22,607 bases of DNA from a virus. Shown here one piece after another: positions 5,880 through 13,301 of the stretch. Both the position numbers and the translations under genes were made by a program. Where the stretch lies: positions 1 through 22,607 of the IMG/VR virus record IMGVR_UViG_3300029309_000372; one strand, written 5' to 3'. Every line of letters begins with the position of its first letter. The first letter of the stretch is position 1. Under the pieces are notes generated by a model. That model saw only the letters and a program-made list of their open reading frames with translations. It was not told where the DNA came from and searched no databases.

Positions 5880-6731
5880 ATGCAAAATAATTTTTTTGTT
5901 AAAGAACCCTCAATAATTAGTTTTAGTGGTGGAAGAACATCTGGTTATATGCTTTATAAAATATTACAAGCTCATGGTGGGATATTACCTAATTATTGCC
6001 GGGTAGTTTTTTGTAACACAGGTAAAGAAATGCAGCAAACTTTAGATTTTGTTAATGACTGTCAAAAAAACTGGGGTGTCAATATTGATTGGTTAGAGTT
6101 ATCAGGTGTTGATAAACACGGCTATAAGCCAACAGAAAATAGTAGAGATTGGATTTTTAAATACAGAATTACAGATTACGACAATTGTTTTAAAAATGGA
6201 GAACCTTTTGAAACTTTAATAAATCACTATAATAAACTGCCTAACGCAACTAATAGATTTTGCACATACTTAATGAAACAAAGAGCTATTATTTGGTATG
6301 AAAAGATTAACAAACTTGTTAATCCAACTCATATATTAGGTTTAAGATACGATGAACCACATAGAGTGCATAGAATAAAAGCAAGAAAAGATAACAAACA
6401 TCATATATGTCCACTTTATGATGAAAAAATTACAAACATTGATGTTGCAGAATTTTGGCGCAAAAGTAATTTTGATTTACGATTGATTGCAAAAAACGGA
6501 CACACAGTGTTTGGTAATTGTGACATGTGTTTTCTAAAAGGAAAAAATCAATTAACACACATGATGCGAGAAAAAAAAGATTTAGCTGATTGGTGGATAG
6601 AGCAAGAAGAAAAAACAGGTAAAACTTTTAAGTATGATATTTCTTTTAAAGAATTAAGAGACAAAGATAAAAAACAATTAAAGTTTAATTTTGATACTGA
6701 AGAAAGTATTGATTGTTTTTGCCACGATTAA
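5880..6731 (+). CDS. PP-loop PAPS-reductase-family protein
   Basis: A 283-residue member of the adenine nucleotide alpha-hydrolase superfamily that resembles phosphoadenosine phosphosulfate reductase. The PP-loop SFSGGRTSGYML is at residues 14-25, where ATP or an adenylylated substrate would bind. A GLRYDEPHR motif (154-162) follows, like the conserved GIRADEPRR of phage homologues. Cysteines occur at 128 (RFCTY), in a CDMC pair (214-217) and in a terminal CFCH (279-281), suggesting an iron-sulfur or zinc site. Phage proteins of this family are common but their substrate is usually unproven; sulfur-based nucleic-acid modification (DndC-like) and sulfur assimilation are both possible. No dnd partner genes are visible. 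The ribosome site is weak, so translation may couple to the gene ending at 5873. Confidence 0.8.
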   Translation: MQNNFFVKEPSIISFSGGRTSGYMLYKILQAHGGILPNYCRVVFCNTGKEMQQTLDFVNDCQKNWGVNIDWLELSGVDKHGYKPTENSRDWIFKYRITDYDNCFKNGEPFETLINHYNKLPNATNRFCTYLMKQRAIIWYEKINKLVNPTHILGLRYDEPHRVHRIKARKDNKHHICPLYDEKITNIDVAEFWRKSNFDLRLIAKNGHTVFGNCDMCFLKGKNQLTHMMREKKDLADWWIEQEEKTGKTFKYDISFKELRDKDKKQLKFNFDTEESIDCFCHD

Positions 6732-6753
6732 AATAAAAAAATGAATAAAAGTG

Positions 6754-6782
6754 TTGACTCTAATACTTTATTACCCTAATAT
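6754..6782 (+). promoter_or_regulatory. Sigma70-type promoter
   Basis: TTGACT at 6754-6759 and TAATAT at 6777-6782 with a 17-nt spacer, in the 83-nt gap ahead of the gene at 6815. The sequence around the -35 box, AATAAAAGTGTTGA, is nearly the same as around the promoter at 735, suggesting a shared early-promoter type. Confidence 0.65.
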
Positions 6783-6814
6783 GAACACTGTAACAAACAA
6801 TATAAGGAAAAATT

Positions 6815-7054
6815 ATGAAAAAAATAGAATTAACCAAGCTAGAAAAATTACAAAAACAACTAGCTGAACACTTGGATGAAAAGGTAGAACTCAATTGTCA
6901 TATCTTTGGCAAGATGACATTTACCATAGGCAGTTTTTTAGATACCGGGATAGTATCTAAAAAGGTTCTAAAACAATGCCCGGCATGGCACGAAGACATG
7001 TTGGTTTATCCAACCACAAGAGCCTTGATGAAAATGGCTAAGGGGGATGAGTAA
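6815..7054 (+). CDS. Hypothetical protein (79 aa)
   Basis: The first gene after the promoter at 6754-6782, with AAGGAA eight bases before ATG 6815. An N-terminal charged helix (KKIELTKLEKLQKQLAEHLD) leads into a small alpha/beta part containing FGKMTFTIGSFLDTG. Two cysteines (in ELNCHIF and KQCPAWH) are far apart; I see no metal site. The stop overlaps the next ATG by one base. I do not recognise a family and assign no function. Confidence 0.6.
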   Translation: MKKIELTKLEKLQKQLAEHLDEKVELNCHIFGKMTFTIGSFLDTGIVSKKVLKQCPAWHEDMLVYPTTRALMKMAKGDE

Positions 7055-7230
7055 TGGAAGATAGAAGAAACCAAAATCCGTTTATTACTATGAAAACTGG
7101 TGAAAGAAATGGAGCTACATGCAGAAAAGCTTTACGAGCTAGCGATTTGTTTGATACAGATGGCAGGCCATTGAATCGTGCTGCAAGACGATTGCTTAAA
7201 AAAATGTCTAGGAAAAAAAATGGTATTTAG
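7054..7230 (+). CDS. Small basic hypothetical protein (58 aa)
   Basis: ATG 7054 overlaps the preceding TAA (TAATG), with AGGGGGATGA as ribosome site. The product is strongly basic: it begins MEDRRNQNPFITMKTGERNG and its C-terminal half is an arginine/lysine-rich helix (PLNRAARRLLKKMSRKKNGI). The charge suggests RNA or DNA binding, or binding to an acidic host factor; this is inference. It overlaps the next gene by 11 nt. Confidence 0.6.
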   Translation: MEDRRNQNPFITMKTGERNGATCRKALRASDLFDTDGRPLNRAARRLLKKMSRKKNGI

Positions 7231-7408
7231 CACAGCAGAATATTTGCAAATATGTTTGCAGAACGAAAGAGCAACTTTACAGCACCTAATTGGTGCGGCC
7301 AAAAGTGGCAATCAACCATTGGATAATCCTATTATTAAAAATCAAAAGGATAAAATATCAAAACTAATTATAAAAATAGAAAACTTGGAGAAACAAAATG
7401 AAAGATAA
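7220..7408 (+). CDS. Small hypothetical coiled-coil-like protein (62 aa)
   Basis: ATG 7220 lies six bases after AGGA (7210-7213) inside the end of the previous gene. The frame is open upstream to a GTG at 7178, but that start has no ribosome site and would overlap by 53 nt, so 7220 is preferred. The protein starts MVFSTAEYLQICLQNERATL and ends with a lysine/isoleucine helix (DKISKLIIKIENLEKQNER) that could form a short coiled coil. It overlaps the following gene by 11 nt, as it does its upstream neighbour, pointing to tight translational coupling. Confidence 0.6.
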   Translation: MVFSTAEYLQICLQNERATLQHLIGAAKSGNQPLDNPIIKNQKDKISKLIIKIENLEKQNER

Positions 7409-7952
7409 TTATTGGAAACAACTTACTGAACACAATGCAAAAAGAAAAAGGTGGAAAGAAAGACAGATTGATAAAGCTATAGATATACCACCGCCTTTGA
7501 ATAAGACATCTCCTACATACGCTGCGTTTTATGAATTTTTAAATACTCTTGAAATAGGTGACAGCTTTGTAATTGAAAAAGATGAGTATAAAAGTGGTGC
7601 TGCACAACATGTATCTATGGCAAAAAAAGCAGGCAAAAAATTAACTAGCAGAAAAATATATCATGATGACGACCCAAACGAGTTTCATTATAGGGTTTGG
7701 TATGTTGCAGATATAGAGCCTGTTGATTCTAAAAAGAAAAAAACACGTAAACCTTACGATATGGTTCATAGACAAGACCCTGCGATAGGTAATTATGATG
7801 CTTGCATGGGTAAATTACCCAACGACATACTGTTTTTAGCGGAACAAAACGAAGAAAACAGGCAAATAGTTGAAGATATTAGAAGATTGAATAGAATACT
7901 TATCGAAGAACTAGCAAAACAAAACATAAAGCTACCAAAACAGGGGGAATAA
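7398..7952 (+). CDS. Hypothetical phage protein (184 aa)
   Basis: A soluble protein starting at ATG 7398, which overlaps the gene before it. The centre (about residues 52-100) contains GDSFVIEKDEYKSGAAQHVS, then AKKAGKKLTSRKI and FHYRVWYV. This resembles a small phage domain I associate with DUF7303, in which a beta hairpin, a helix and a basic strand end in RVW; the match is from memory. The C-terminal 50 residues form a helix with heptad spacing (EENRQIVEDIRRLNRILIEE). The basic linker (SKKKKTRKPYD) separates the two parts. A nucleic-acid-related role is plausible but unproven. Confidence 0.6.
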   Translation: MKDNYWKQLTEHNAKRKRWKERQIDKAIDIPPPLNKTSPTYAAFYEFLNTLEIGDSFVIEKDEYKSGAAQHVSMAKKAGKKLTSRKIYHDDDPNEFHYRVWYVADIEPVDSKKKKTRKPYDMVHRQDPAIGNYDACMGKLPNDILFLAEQNEENRQIVEDIRRLNRILIEELAKQNIKLPKQGE

Positions 7953-7953
7953 C

Positions 7954-8073
7954 ATGGCTTCATCAGATTTAATTATTCAAATCGTGCAACTTTTTAATCA
8001 ATTAGAAAAAAAAGAGTCGCAAAAAGAACTTATTAAGATATTACAAAGCATAGTTAAAGGAGAAAAAAGTTAA
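7954..8073 (+). CDS. Small hypothetical protein (39 aa), possible 0-frame of a frameshifted pair
   Basis: ATG 7954 follows AGGGGGA (7942-7948) by five bases. The 39-residue product is helical (SSDLIIQIVQLFNQLEKKES, then KELIKILQSIVKGEKS) and ends at TAA 8071-8073. Its last codons include AAAGGAG followed by A6G (8056-8069). A frame with protein-like composition but no start codon (8058-8216) continues in the -1 register from exactly this place. It may therefore be the short product of a -1 frameshift cassette, or one half of a gene split by an indel. Confidence 0.6.
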   Translation: MASSDLIIQIVQLFNQLEKKESQKELIKILQSIVKGEKS

Positions 8074-8216
8074 TAAATTTTTGGGAAAGTATTAATGGCG
8101 TTTCCAACAATAGCTGCTTGCTAAGTGGCGGCGTAATCGACCTAGATGTGCGTGACACCCAAGCCATTTTGATTAGATTGCTTTCCAACTTAAACAGATT
8201 GACAGTTGCTGTTTAG
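8058..8216 (+). other. Open frame without a start, -1 continuation of the gene at 7954
   Basis: Opens after TAA at 8055-8057 and ends at TAG 8214-8216. It encodes SINGVSNNSCLLSGGVIDLD and then VRDTQAILIRLLSNLNRLTV, which reads like real protein, yet there is no ATG or GTG in frame. The only conventional start is a TTG at 8118. A -1 slip at the A6G run (8063-8069) would join it to the 39-residue frame to give about 87 residues. Confidence 0.4.
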
Positions 8217-8228
8217 GTTTTTCATAAA
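8191..8228 (+). promoter_or_regulatory. Promoter with overlapping inverted repeat (possible operator)
   Basis: A perfect -35 box TTGACA (8199-8204) is followed after 18 nt by CATAAA (8223-8228). It sits inside a perfect 7-base inverted repeat, TAAACAG (8191-8197) and CTGTTTA (8209-8215). A T5 run (8218-8222) follows, so a weak intrinsic terminator is the alternative. A small HTH-like protein is encoded just downstream and could bind here. Confidence 0.45.
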
Positions 8229-8276
8229 GGGTTAATCTAGGACACTTAGCATTAAATTATGAACAAAAAGGACAAA

Positions 8277-8411
8277 ATGGACAGACAAGAAAAAATTGAA
8301 TACTACCAGCGTTGTATCAAAGCATACAAAAAACGTGTGCCAGCTTCAGCATACAAACAACATATAAAATGGTATGAAGACGCAATAAAACGTGAGGAAC
8401 AAATCAAATGA
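8277..8411 (+). CDS. Small basic hypothetical protein (44 aa)
   Basis: Starts at ATG 8277, four bases after AAGGA (8268-8272); an in-frame ATG at 8259 has no suitable ribosome site. The product is short and basic, MDRQEKIEYYQRCIKAYKKR followed by VPASAYKQHIKWYEDAIK, and looks like two helices forming a hairpin. It is the first gene of a three-gene unit with the HTH-like protein and the recombinase, joined by ATGA to the next. No family is recognised. Confidence 0.55.
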   Translation: MDRQEKIEYYQRCIKAYKKRVPASAYKQHIKWYEDAIKREEQIK

Positions 8412-8644
8412 TTAAAGAAATTGAAATGATTAAAATGCGTAAGGACATCAATTATCTATTGAAAAATTATTTTAATTCAAGAACTGGCATGGCTAAAGCT
8501 TTGGGTATTGTACCCAAGGTGTTGAGTGATATAACTATAAAAAAAGTAACACCGCAAGATGAAAAATTTTTATATTTGCATCATAAAATTATAGAAATAA
8601 AACAACAAATAAAAGAAGCAGAGGAGTATCAACCAAATGGATAA
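8408..8644 (+). CDS. Small HTH-like putative DNA-binding protein (78 aa)
   Basis: ATG 8408 overlaps the preceding stop as ATGA. Residues about 22-48 (NSRTGMAKALGIVPKVLSDI) have the spacing of a Cro/C1-type helix-turn-helix: a helix, the turn A-LGI-P, and a recognition helix. The first and last thirds are charged helices (KIIEIKQQIKEAEE) that may dimerise. It overlaps the recombinase by 8 nt. In phages such a pairing fits a regulator of recombinase expression, and the inverted repeat at 8191-8215 is a candidate operator for autoregulation. Function is inferred from motif and context; I cannot name a family. Confidence 0.55.
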   Translation: MIKEIEMIKMRKDINYLLKNYFNSRTGMAKALGIVPKVLSDITIKKVTPQDEKFLYLHHKIIEIKQQIKEAEEYQPNG

Positions 8645-9380
8645 ACTACAATACGAATCAATTTACGGCTACTGCCGGGTGTCATCAGATGAACAAGCCA
8701 AGCACGGCACATCTTTGGCTGAACAAAAAAAGACTATAATTAAGATGTCTATGTATCTGTTTGAAAGAGAACCTGACGGTTTTTATGTCGATGACGGTAT
8801 TAGCGGTGCATTAGATTTCTACAAAAGACCAGAAGGAAAAAAATTGCAGAATGTACTCGAACCCAACGATGTAGTATTAGTCGCAAAGCTTGATAGGTTG
8901 ATTAGAAGATTGAGTGTGCTTTGTAGTGTGCGTGATGCGTTTAATGAGACAAACATACATTTGTTTGCGCACGATATTTTAGGTGGCGCTGAATCTATTA
9001 GCACCTCAAATTCACCAAACGTAAATATGTTTGTAAACATGATGGGAACTTTTGCAGAGTGGGATAGAGAGGAAACCGCACGAAAGTTGTATCAAGGTAA
9101 GATGGCTTGTGTTGAGCAAGGCCGACACATAGGCGGTGGTGTGCCATACGGCTATGAGTTGGTAAAGCAAGGCAGACATAAATACCTCAAAGAAATACCA
9201 GCACAACAAGAAATCATTGACTATGTAGATAAATCATTAGCTAGACACAAAAGAAATGGTCGCAAAACTCCGTGGCGCAGTATTTCAAAACAAATTAAAT
9301 CTTTGTATAACGCAGATATACCACCGTGGAAAGTTTCACGAATTGCACTAAGAAAGTTTAAAGAACGAGCAAGTGTGTGA
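8637..9380 (+). CDS. Short serine recombinase (resolvase/integrase family)
   Basis: A 247-residue serine recombinase. The N-terminal catalytic domain has YCRVSSDEQ (12-20, nucleophile probably Ser16), VDDGISGALDFYKRP (51-65), the arginine-bearing KLDRLIRRL (84-92) and the long-helix start EWDREETARK (141-150). After residue 165, GGGVPYGYELVKQGRHKYLK resembles the start of the Recombinase domain (PF07508). The protein then ends with a short helical part containing TPWRSISKQI and PPWKVSRIAL, probably the DNA-binding helix-turn-helix. It is longer than a Hin-type invertase (about 190) but much shorter than large serine integrases (450 or more), lacking the zinc and coiled-coil modules. It could integrate, resolve or invert DNA; no att or inversion sites are apparent nearby. 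Confidence 0.88.
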   Translation: MDKLQYESIYGYCRVSSDEQAKHGTSLAEQKKTIIKMSMYLFEREPDGFYVDDGISGALDFYKRPEGKKLQNVLEPNDVVLVAKLDRLIRRLSVLCSVRDAFNETNIHLFAHDILGGAESISTSNSPNVNMFVNMMGTFAEWDREETARKLYQGKMACVEQGRHIGGGVPYGYELVKQGRHKYLKEIPAQQEIIDYVDKSLARHKRNGRKTPWRSISKQIKSLYNADIPPWKVSRIALRKFKERASV

Positions 9381-9392
9381 TATATTTGTGCA

Positions 9393-9797
9393 ATGGACAA
9401 CGAGAATAAAACTGCTCCGACTGTTGGCACGATAGAACCCATACCCATTTATGAGCAAACACCTATCTTGGATATGTTGCCAACTGAAGTTAAAAATGCC
9501 TTACAAGGCATAGGCGGTTTATTAGATGACCCAGTGATTGCAATACCCGGAGGCTTTACTCGTATGCCACTTAAACAATTGCTTAAAGAATTAGCAGAAC
9601 GTAAAACCATCTTCAATCAACAAAAAGCAAAATATAATCGAGCTAAAGATGTTTACATTAGTGCTGTAAGAGATGGTTATGCACCAGATATAGATGAAAG
9701 TGTCAAAATTATGAACAACACAGAAAGTTACGGCAAGGTTTTAAAAAAAGAAATGGATGAACTTCAAAAACTAATAGATAACCATGGCGACACTTGA
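9393..9797 (+). CDS. Hypothetical protein (134 aa), start of structural region
   Basis: Begins at ATG 9393, 12 nt after the recombinase, without a clear ribosome site. The N-terminal 60 residues are proline-rich (TVGTIEPIPIYEQTPILDML) and include a GGL/GGF segment; the remainder is a long charged helix (QLLKELAERKTIFNQQKAKY through to KEMDELQKLIDNH) that is likely a coiled coil. It overlaps the 808-residue gene by 14 nt. Its place at the head of the virion gene block suggests a scaffold, internal virion or assembly protein, but that is inference. I do not recognise a family. Confidence 0.6.
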   Translation: MDNENKTAPTVGTIEPIPIYEQTPILDMLPTEVKNALQGIGGLLDDPVIAIPGGFTRMPLKQLLKELAERKTIFNQQKAKYNRAKDVYISAVRDGYAPDIDESVKIMNNTESYGKVLKKEMDELQKLIDNHGDT

Positions 9798-12210
9798 TAA
9801 CGTAAATCTATTTGCACCCAAAGACCCTGAAACAGGTAAAACCTATGAATTATTTGATGCTGAGGCCATAAAACAAAAACAAAGACAACAAAAACAACAA
9901 AGAGATAAAGCTGCAAGAGTTCTTGCAGAAGAACTTGAAGCTGGCAACATAAAAAAAGCTTACGAAGAAGGTTTTACGCAGTTGCCTATTCTTGAACAAC
10001 TTTTGTATTACATTAACCCAGTTACAGGCGTTCCAATAGAAACTTATGAAACTGGTTATTTTACAAAAGAGGGTGGTCTGGGCATAAAAACACCTAGAGA
10101 AATGTTAGTTGATGCCATTGACCCACGTAAAAACATATTTCAAAAATCGTTCTTAAAAGCTGATGACCCATTATCGGCAGCTATTGCACCACTTTCAGCG
10201 CTTGGTGCAGCAGGTGGTGTTTTCGAATTAGCCAACATACCCAAAGCAGGCTTGATGGCTCTTAGAAGATTTCAACAAAAAACTATGGACGGTGGTGGCG
10301 GTGGTATCGGAGGCTTGCCGCCGACTACTTTAGATGAAGATGTAAACAAATTTGCTCGTTACGGAGATTTTGTGTCACCCACCATAGAAGCTTTAATTAG
10401 AAACGCACCAAAAAATATCAAAGGTAAACAAATAATTGAATATCTAAACTCTAAAGGTGCGCCTAGTGCAGGCATAAAACCCAAAGAATTACCTTATCTT
10501 GGTATAGAAAGATTTATCGAAGAAAACCCTAACGCTACGTTGCCTGAGGTTATTGAACATGCAGCCAAAAACAAAGTGCAAGTAGGAGAAGTCGTGTACA
10601 GAGATATTGGCACAAAGGGTTCTGATTTTTATTTTGACAGGTCTACACCTGAGTTTGACCCTAAATCAGGCGAAATTATCTATCAACATATAATAGATGA
10701 TATTGTTTACGATGTTAAAAATAAGCAAGGTGCTTACGTTGATGATATATTAGAAAGCTATGTACAAAGATTAACGCCTGATGAATTGATAAACGATTAT
10801 GGGTACGTTGACCCAAATGATTTTACTGTTGACGATATGATAAATAGAATCAACAAATCTGTTGAATCAGGCGCAAGCACTGAAACACTTGAAGATATAA
10901 TAGAAGAAAAAGCAAGAGACATATACTTTTTAAACCCTTACAAATTAATCAAACCTGAAGGCGAAGGTTTTACAGGGGGAGACATGACTTTTGCTTTTGG
11001 TAATAGCGAGATAGGTTATCAAAACTTTATAGATGGCGAAAGAATAGACATTAAAGACTATGGCTACGATGACGTTGCATATTCAGCAACTGAAGCCGAG
11101 GTTCGTTTACAACGTATTTTAGAAGAACGAGAAGATATTGATATAGGCATGTATGCGGGCAACCAAAAATATAAAACATACGTTGATGAAACTTTGCCCG
11201 GCGGAAAAAATTATACAGAAAAAGTGTATACCTTTGAAAATACAGATGAATTTGCACCACCTTTAGGTCACTATGATGAAGATACACAAATTGCTCATAA
11301 ACTTGGTAGAGATAGATTACTTGAAGACGGCACACTTTCTGTGCATGCTGACGAAATACAATCTGATTTTCATAAAGAGGGTAAAAGGAAAGGTTACAAA
11401 GACCCTGAACAAGATGTAGATGATGTAATTAAGCTAGGTCGTATGTCTAGCAAAATCAGTATGGAGTTTAAAGCATTAAAAGATAAAGTATTACCTGTTC
11501 TTGATGAATCTTCTATAGATAGAGGTAGGTTAGCAAACATAGAAACTTTAGTGGCTAACGCAGAGGAGCTTTATGGTCAGTCTCCGCAAAGTAGACGTGC
11601 TATAATAGCATTAAGCAATGCTAGAGGAAATATGTACGATGGTTTGGTAGTGGCTAACAAAGACCCAAATCATAAATTTTTTAATTTTTCAAACTTTGAT
11701 GAAGCTTTTAGCCCAGCTTATGAATTAGCAATGATAAGAGAAAACAGAGTCCCCAATTTCCCATTCAAAGGCGATGATTACGGCGAGATGGTGTTGAAAC
11801 AAATGATTTTAGATGCAATTTATGAAGGCAAAGATGCTATTTCTGTTTCAACTTCAACGCCTATATTGGCAAGGTATGAAATGACACCGGGTAGTGATGA
11901 AGCACAATTTTTTGAACGCTTTTACGATTCAACCTTACCAAAATCAATGAATAAGATAGCCAAAAAATACGGCGGTAAGTTTGAAAAAGGTAGTTTAGAT
12001 TTAGAAGATACTTTGGGTGAGATGGCGATATCAACGACTTTTGCAGGCAACCCACGAGATGAAATAGTAAAAGCAAACATCTTACGCATTACACCTGAAA
12101 TGAAAGCAAAGATAAAAAAAGAAGGTTTGCCACTCTTTAACATGGGTGGTAAAGTTACAAAAAGAAAATTTATGGATAAACCCATAGAAGGCAACAGAAG
12201 AGAAATGTAA
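9784..12210 (+). CDS. Large phage polyvalent-type protein (808 aa)
   Basis: The largest protein of the window. N-terminus: a glutamine/lysine-rich helix (AIKQKQRQQKQQRDKAARVL), then a mildly hydrophobic Ala/Gly stretch (about 130-160) and a GGGGG linker near residue 170. The middle is acidic with many Asp/Tyr. From about residue 515 it carries ADEIQSDFHKEGKRKGY (Glu524), followed near 660-690 by VPNFPFKGDDYGEMVLKQMI and DAIYEGKDAISVST, and later a YDSTLPKSMNKIAKKYG segment. This ordered set resembles a domain found at the ends of phage polyvalent proteins and large virion proteins (the EIQSD type); its activity is not established to my knowledge. The C-terminus (LFNMGGKVTKRKF...) has an MGG motif seen in proteins of marine phages. 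It is probably packaged or injected, judging by length and neighbours. Confidence 0.6.
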   Translation: MATLDNVNLFAPKDPETGKTYELFDAEAIKQKQRQQKQQRDKAARVLAEELEAGNIKKAYEEGFTQLPILEQLLYYINPVTGVPIETYETGYFTKEGGLGIKTPREMLVDAIDPRKNIFQKSFLKADDPLSAAIAPLSALGAAGGVFELANIPKAGLMALRRFQQKTMDGGGGGIGGLPPTTLDEDVNKFARYGDFVSPTIEALIRNAPKNIKGKQIIEYLNSKGAPSAGIKPKELPYLGIERFIEENPNATLPEVIEHAAKNKVQVGEVVYRDIGTKGSDFYFDRSTPEFDPKSGEIIYQHIIDDIVYDVKNKQGAYVDDILESYVQRLTPDELINDYGYVDPNDFTVDDMINRINKSVESGASTETLEDIIEEKARDIYFLNPYKLIKPEGEGFTGGDMTFAFGNSEIGYQNFIDGERIDIKDYGYDDVAYSATEAEVRLQRILEEREDIDIGMYAGNQKYKTYVDETLPGGKNYTEKVYTFENTDEFAPPLGHYDEDTQIAHKLGRDRLLEDGTLSVHADEIQSDFHKEGKRKGYKDPEQDVDDVIKLGRMSSKISMEFKALKDKVLPVLDESSIDRGRLANIETLVANAEELYGQSPQSRRAIIALSNARGNMYDGLVVANKDPNHKFFNFSNFDEAFSPAYELAMIRENRVPNFPFKGDDYGEMVLKQMILDAIYEGKDAISVSTSTPILARYEMTPGSDEAQFFERFYDSTLPKSMNKIAKKYGGKFEKGSLDLEDTLGEMAISTTFAGNPRDEIVKANILRITPEMKAKIKKEGLPLFNMGGKVTKRKFMDKPIEGNRREM

Positions 12211-13301
12211 TGGCAGTAGATTATTTAAGAGATTACTTAGGTATTGACCCAGCTGACTATTCAGCCATGGAAAGAACCATTGCTGGTGTGTCGCCTGTTG
12301 GCCAATCTATTATTCCTAACATGGGCGTACCATCAACACCACAGCAAAGAATGATTGATGCTACACCTATTCCGTTTAGTCCTATGCCCATGCAAGATTT
12401 TGGCTCACAAATAAGCGGACTAGAAGAGCAAATAAGTAAATTAATGGAACAAATCGGTGCGCTAGAAGCAGAAAAAAACGCTGCACTTCAGCAACAAGAT
12501 GTAATGCGAGCCGAATTAGCACAAGCACAACAAGATGCTCTTACAGAGCAAGCAAGCGAGTTTGAAGGTGTAAAATCAGGTTTAGAGCAACAAATAGCTG
12601 ATTTAACCGCACAAATAGGTAATACTCAGACACCAACAGAAACTCCTATAGGTAAAGAAAGAAGTAGTTTAGGTCCACCAGAAAGACCTCCTGTAGCTGG
12701 TTTTACATCGTTACGAGAAAGGAATAGACCAATACCACTAGAAGATTTTGGCTTTGGACCCGGCATAAGACGTTCAGAAGATTTTTTTAGACCAGAAGAA
12801 TTAAGGAGAATCAACTCCATCAATCAAATACGTGGTAAAGTCCCAAATACATCATCAAGACAAATATTAGGTAAAGATGCACAAGGTAACGTGATTTTAG
12901 GTGATATTATAGAGCCAATAAAACCACCTCCATTTATTCAACAATTAAAACCACCTTCACTAGAAAGACCATTAGAGAGACTGCCATCAGGACCTAGAAG
13001 ACAAGATTTTATGTCAATAAATAGATTAGGTAGAGAAGCTATGGATATTCCACCACCAATGCCTAGTCCTGTAGCACCCATACCACCCAGTATACCACCC
13101 ATGACTCCACCCATGACACCAAGGCCTAGACCAAGACCTGTTCCTATGCCACAACCCATGACACCTAGTATGCCTATTGACATGCCTAGAATGGGCGGTG
13201 CAAGAGGCGGATTTTCAGGCACTATGAGACCAACTATGATGCGAGCAGGCGGAGGCGGTATCTCAAAAGCTATAGTAGATTTACAAAGCAGACTTAAATA
13301 A
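12210..13301 (+). CDS. Coiled-coil and proline-rich virion-type protein (363 aa)
   Basis: ATG 12210 overlaps the preceding TAA by one base. The N-terminal 65 residues are a mixed region with PIPFSPMPMQDFG. Residues about 67-140 are a regular coiled coil (SGLEEQISKLMEQIGALEAE and onward, then GLEQQIADLTAQIG). The C-terminal half is low complexity: proline/methionine/arginine-rich (TPPMTPRPRPRPVPMPQPMT) and ends in a glycine patch with MMRAGGGGISKAIVDL. Such a rod plus flexible tail fits an internal virion or tail protein. The MGGARGG and RAGGGG motifs echo the MGG at the end of the previous protein. No enzyme motif is visible. Confidence 0.6.
   Translation: MAVDYLRDYLGIDPADYSAMERTIAGVSPVGQSIIPNMGVPSTPQQRMIDATPIPFSPMPMQDFGSQISGLEEQISKLMEQIGALEAEKNAALQQQDVMRAELAQAQQDALTEQASEFEGVKSGLEQQIADLTAQIGNTQTPTETPIGKERSSLGPPERPPVAGFTSLRERNRPIPLEDFGFGPGIRRSEDFFRPEELRRINSINQIRGKVPNTSSRQILGKDAQGNVILGDIIEPIKPPPFIQQLKPPSLERPLERLPSGPRRQDFMSINRLGREAMDIPPPMPSPVAPIPPSIPPMTPPMTPRPRPRPVPMPQPMTPSMPIDMPRMGGARGGFSGTMRPTMMRAGGGGISKAIVDLQSRLK

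Noticed and set aside
12938-13222. Minus-strand Gly/Met-rich frame
   Set aside because: A mirror of the proline/methionine-rich codons of the coiled-coil protein; no ribosome site.
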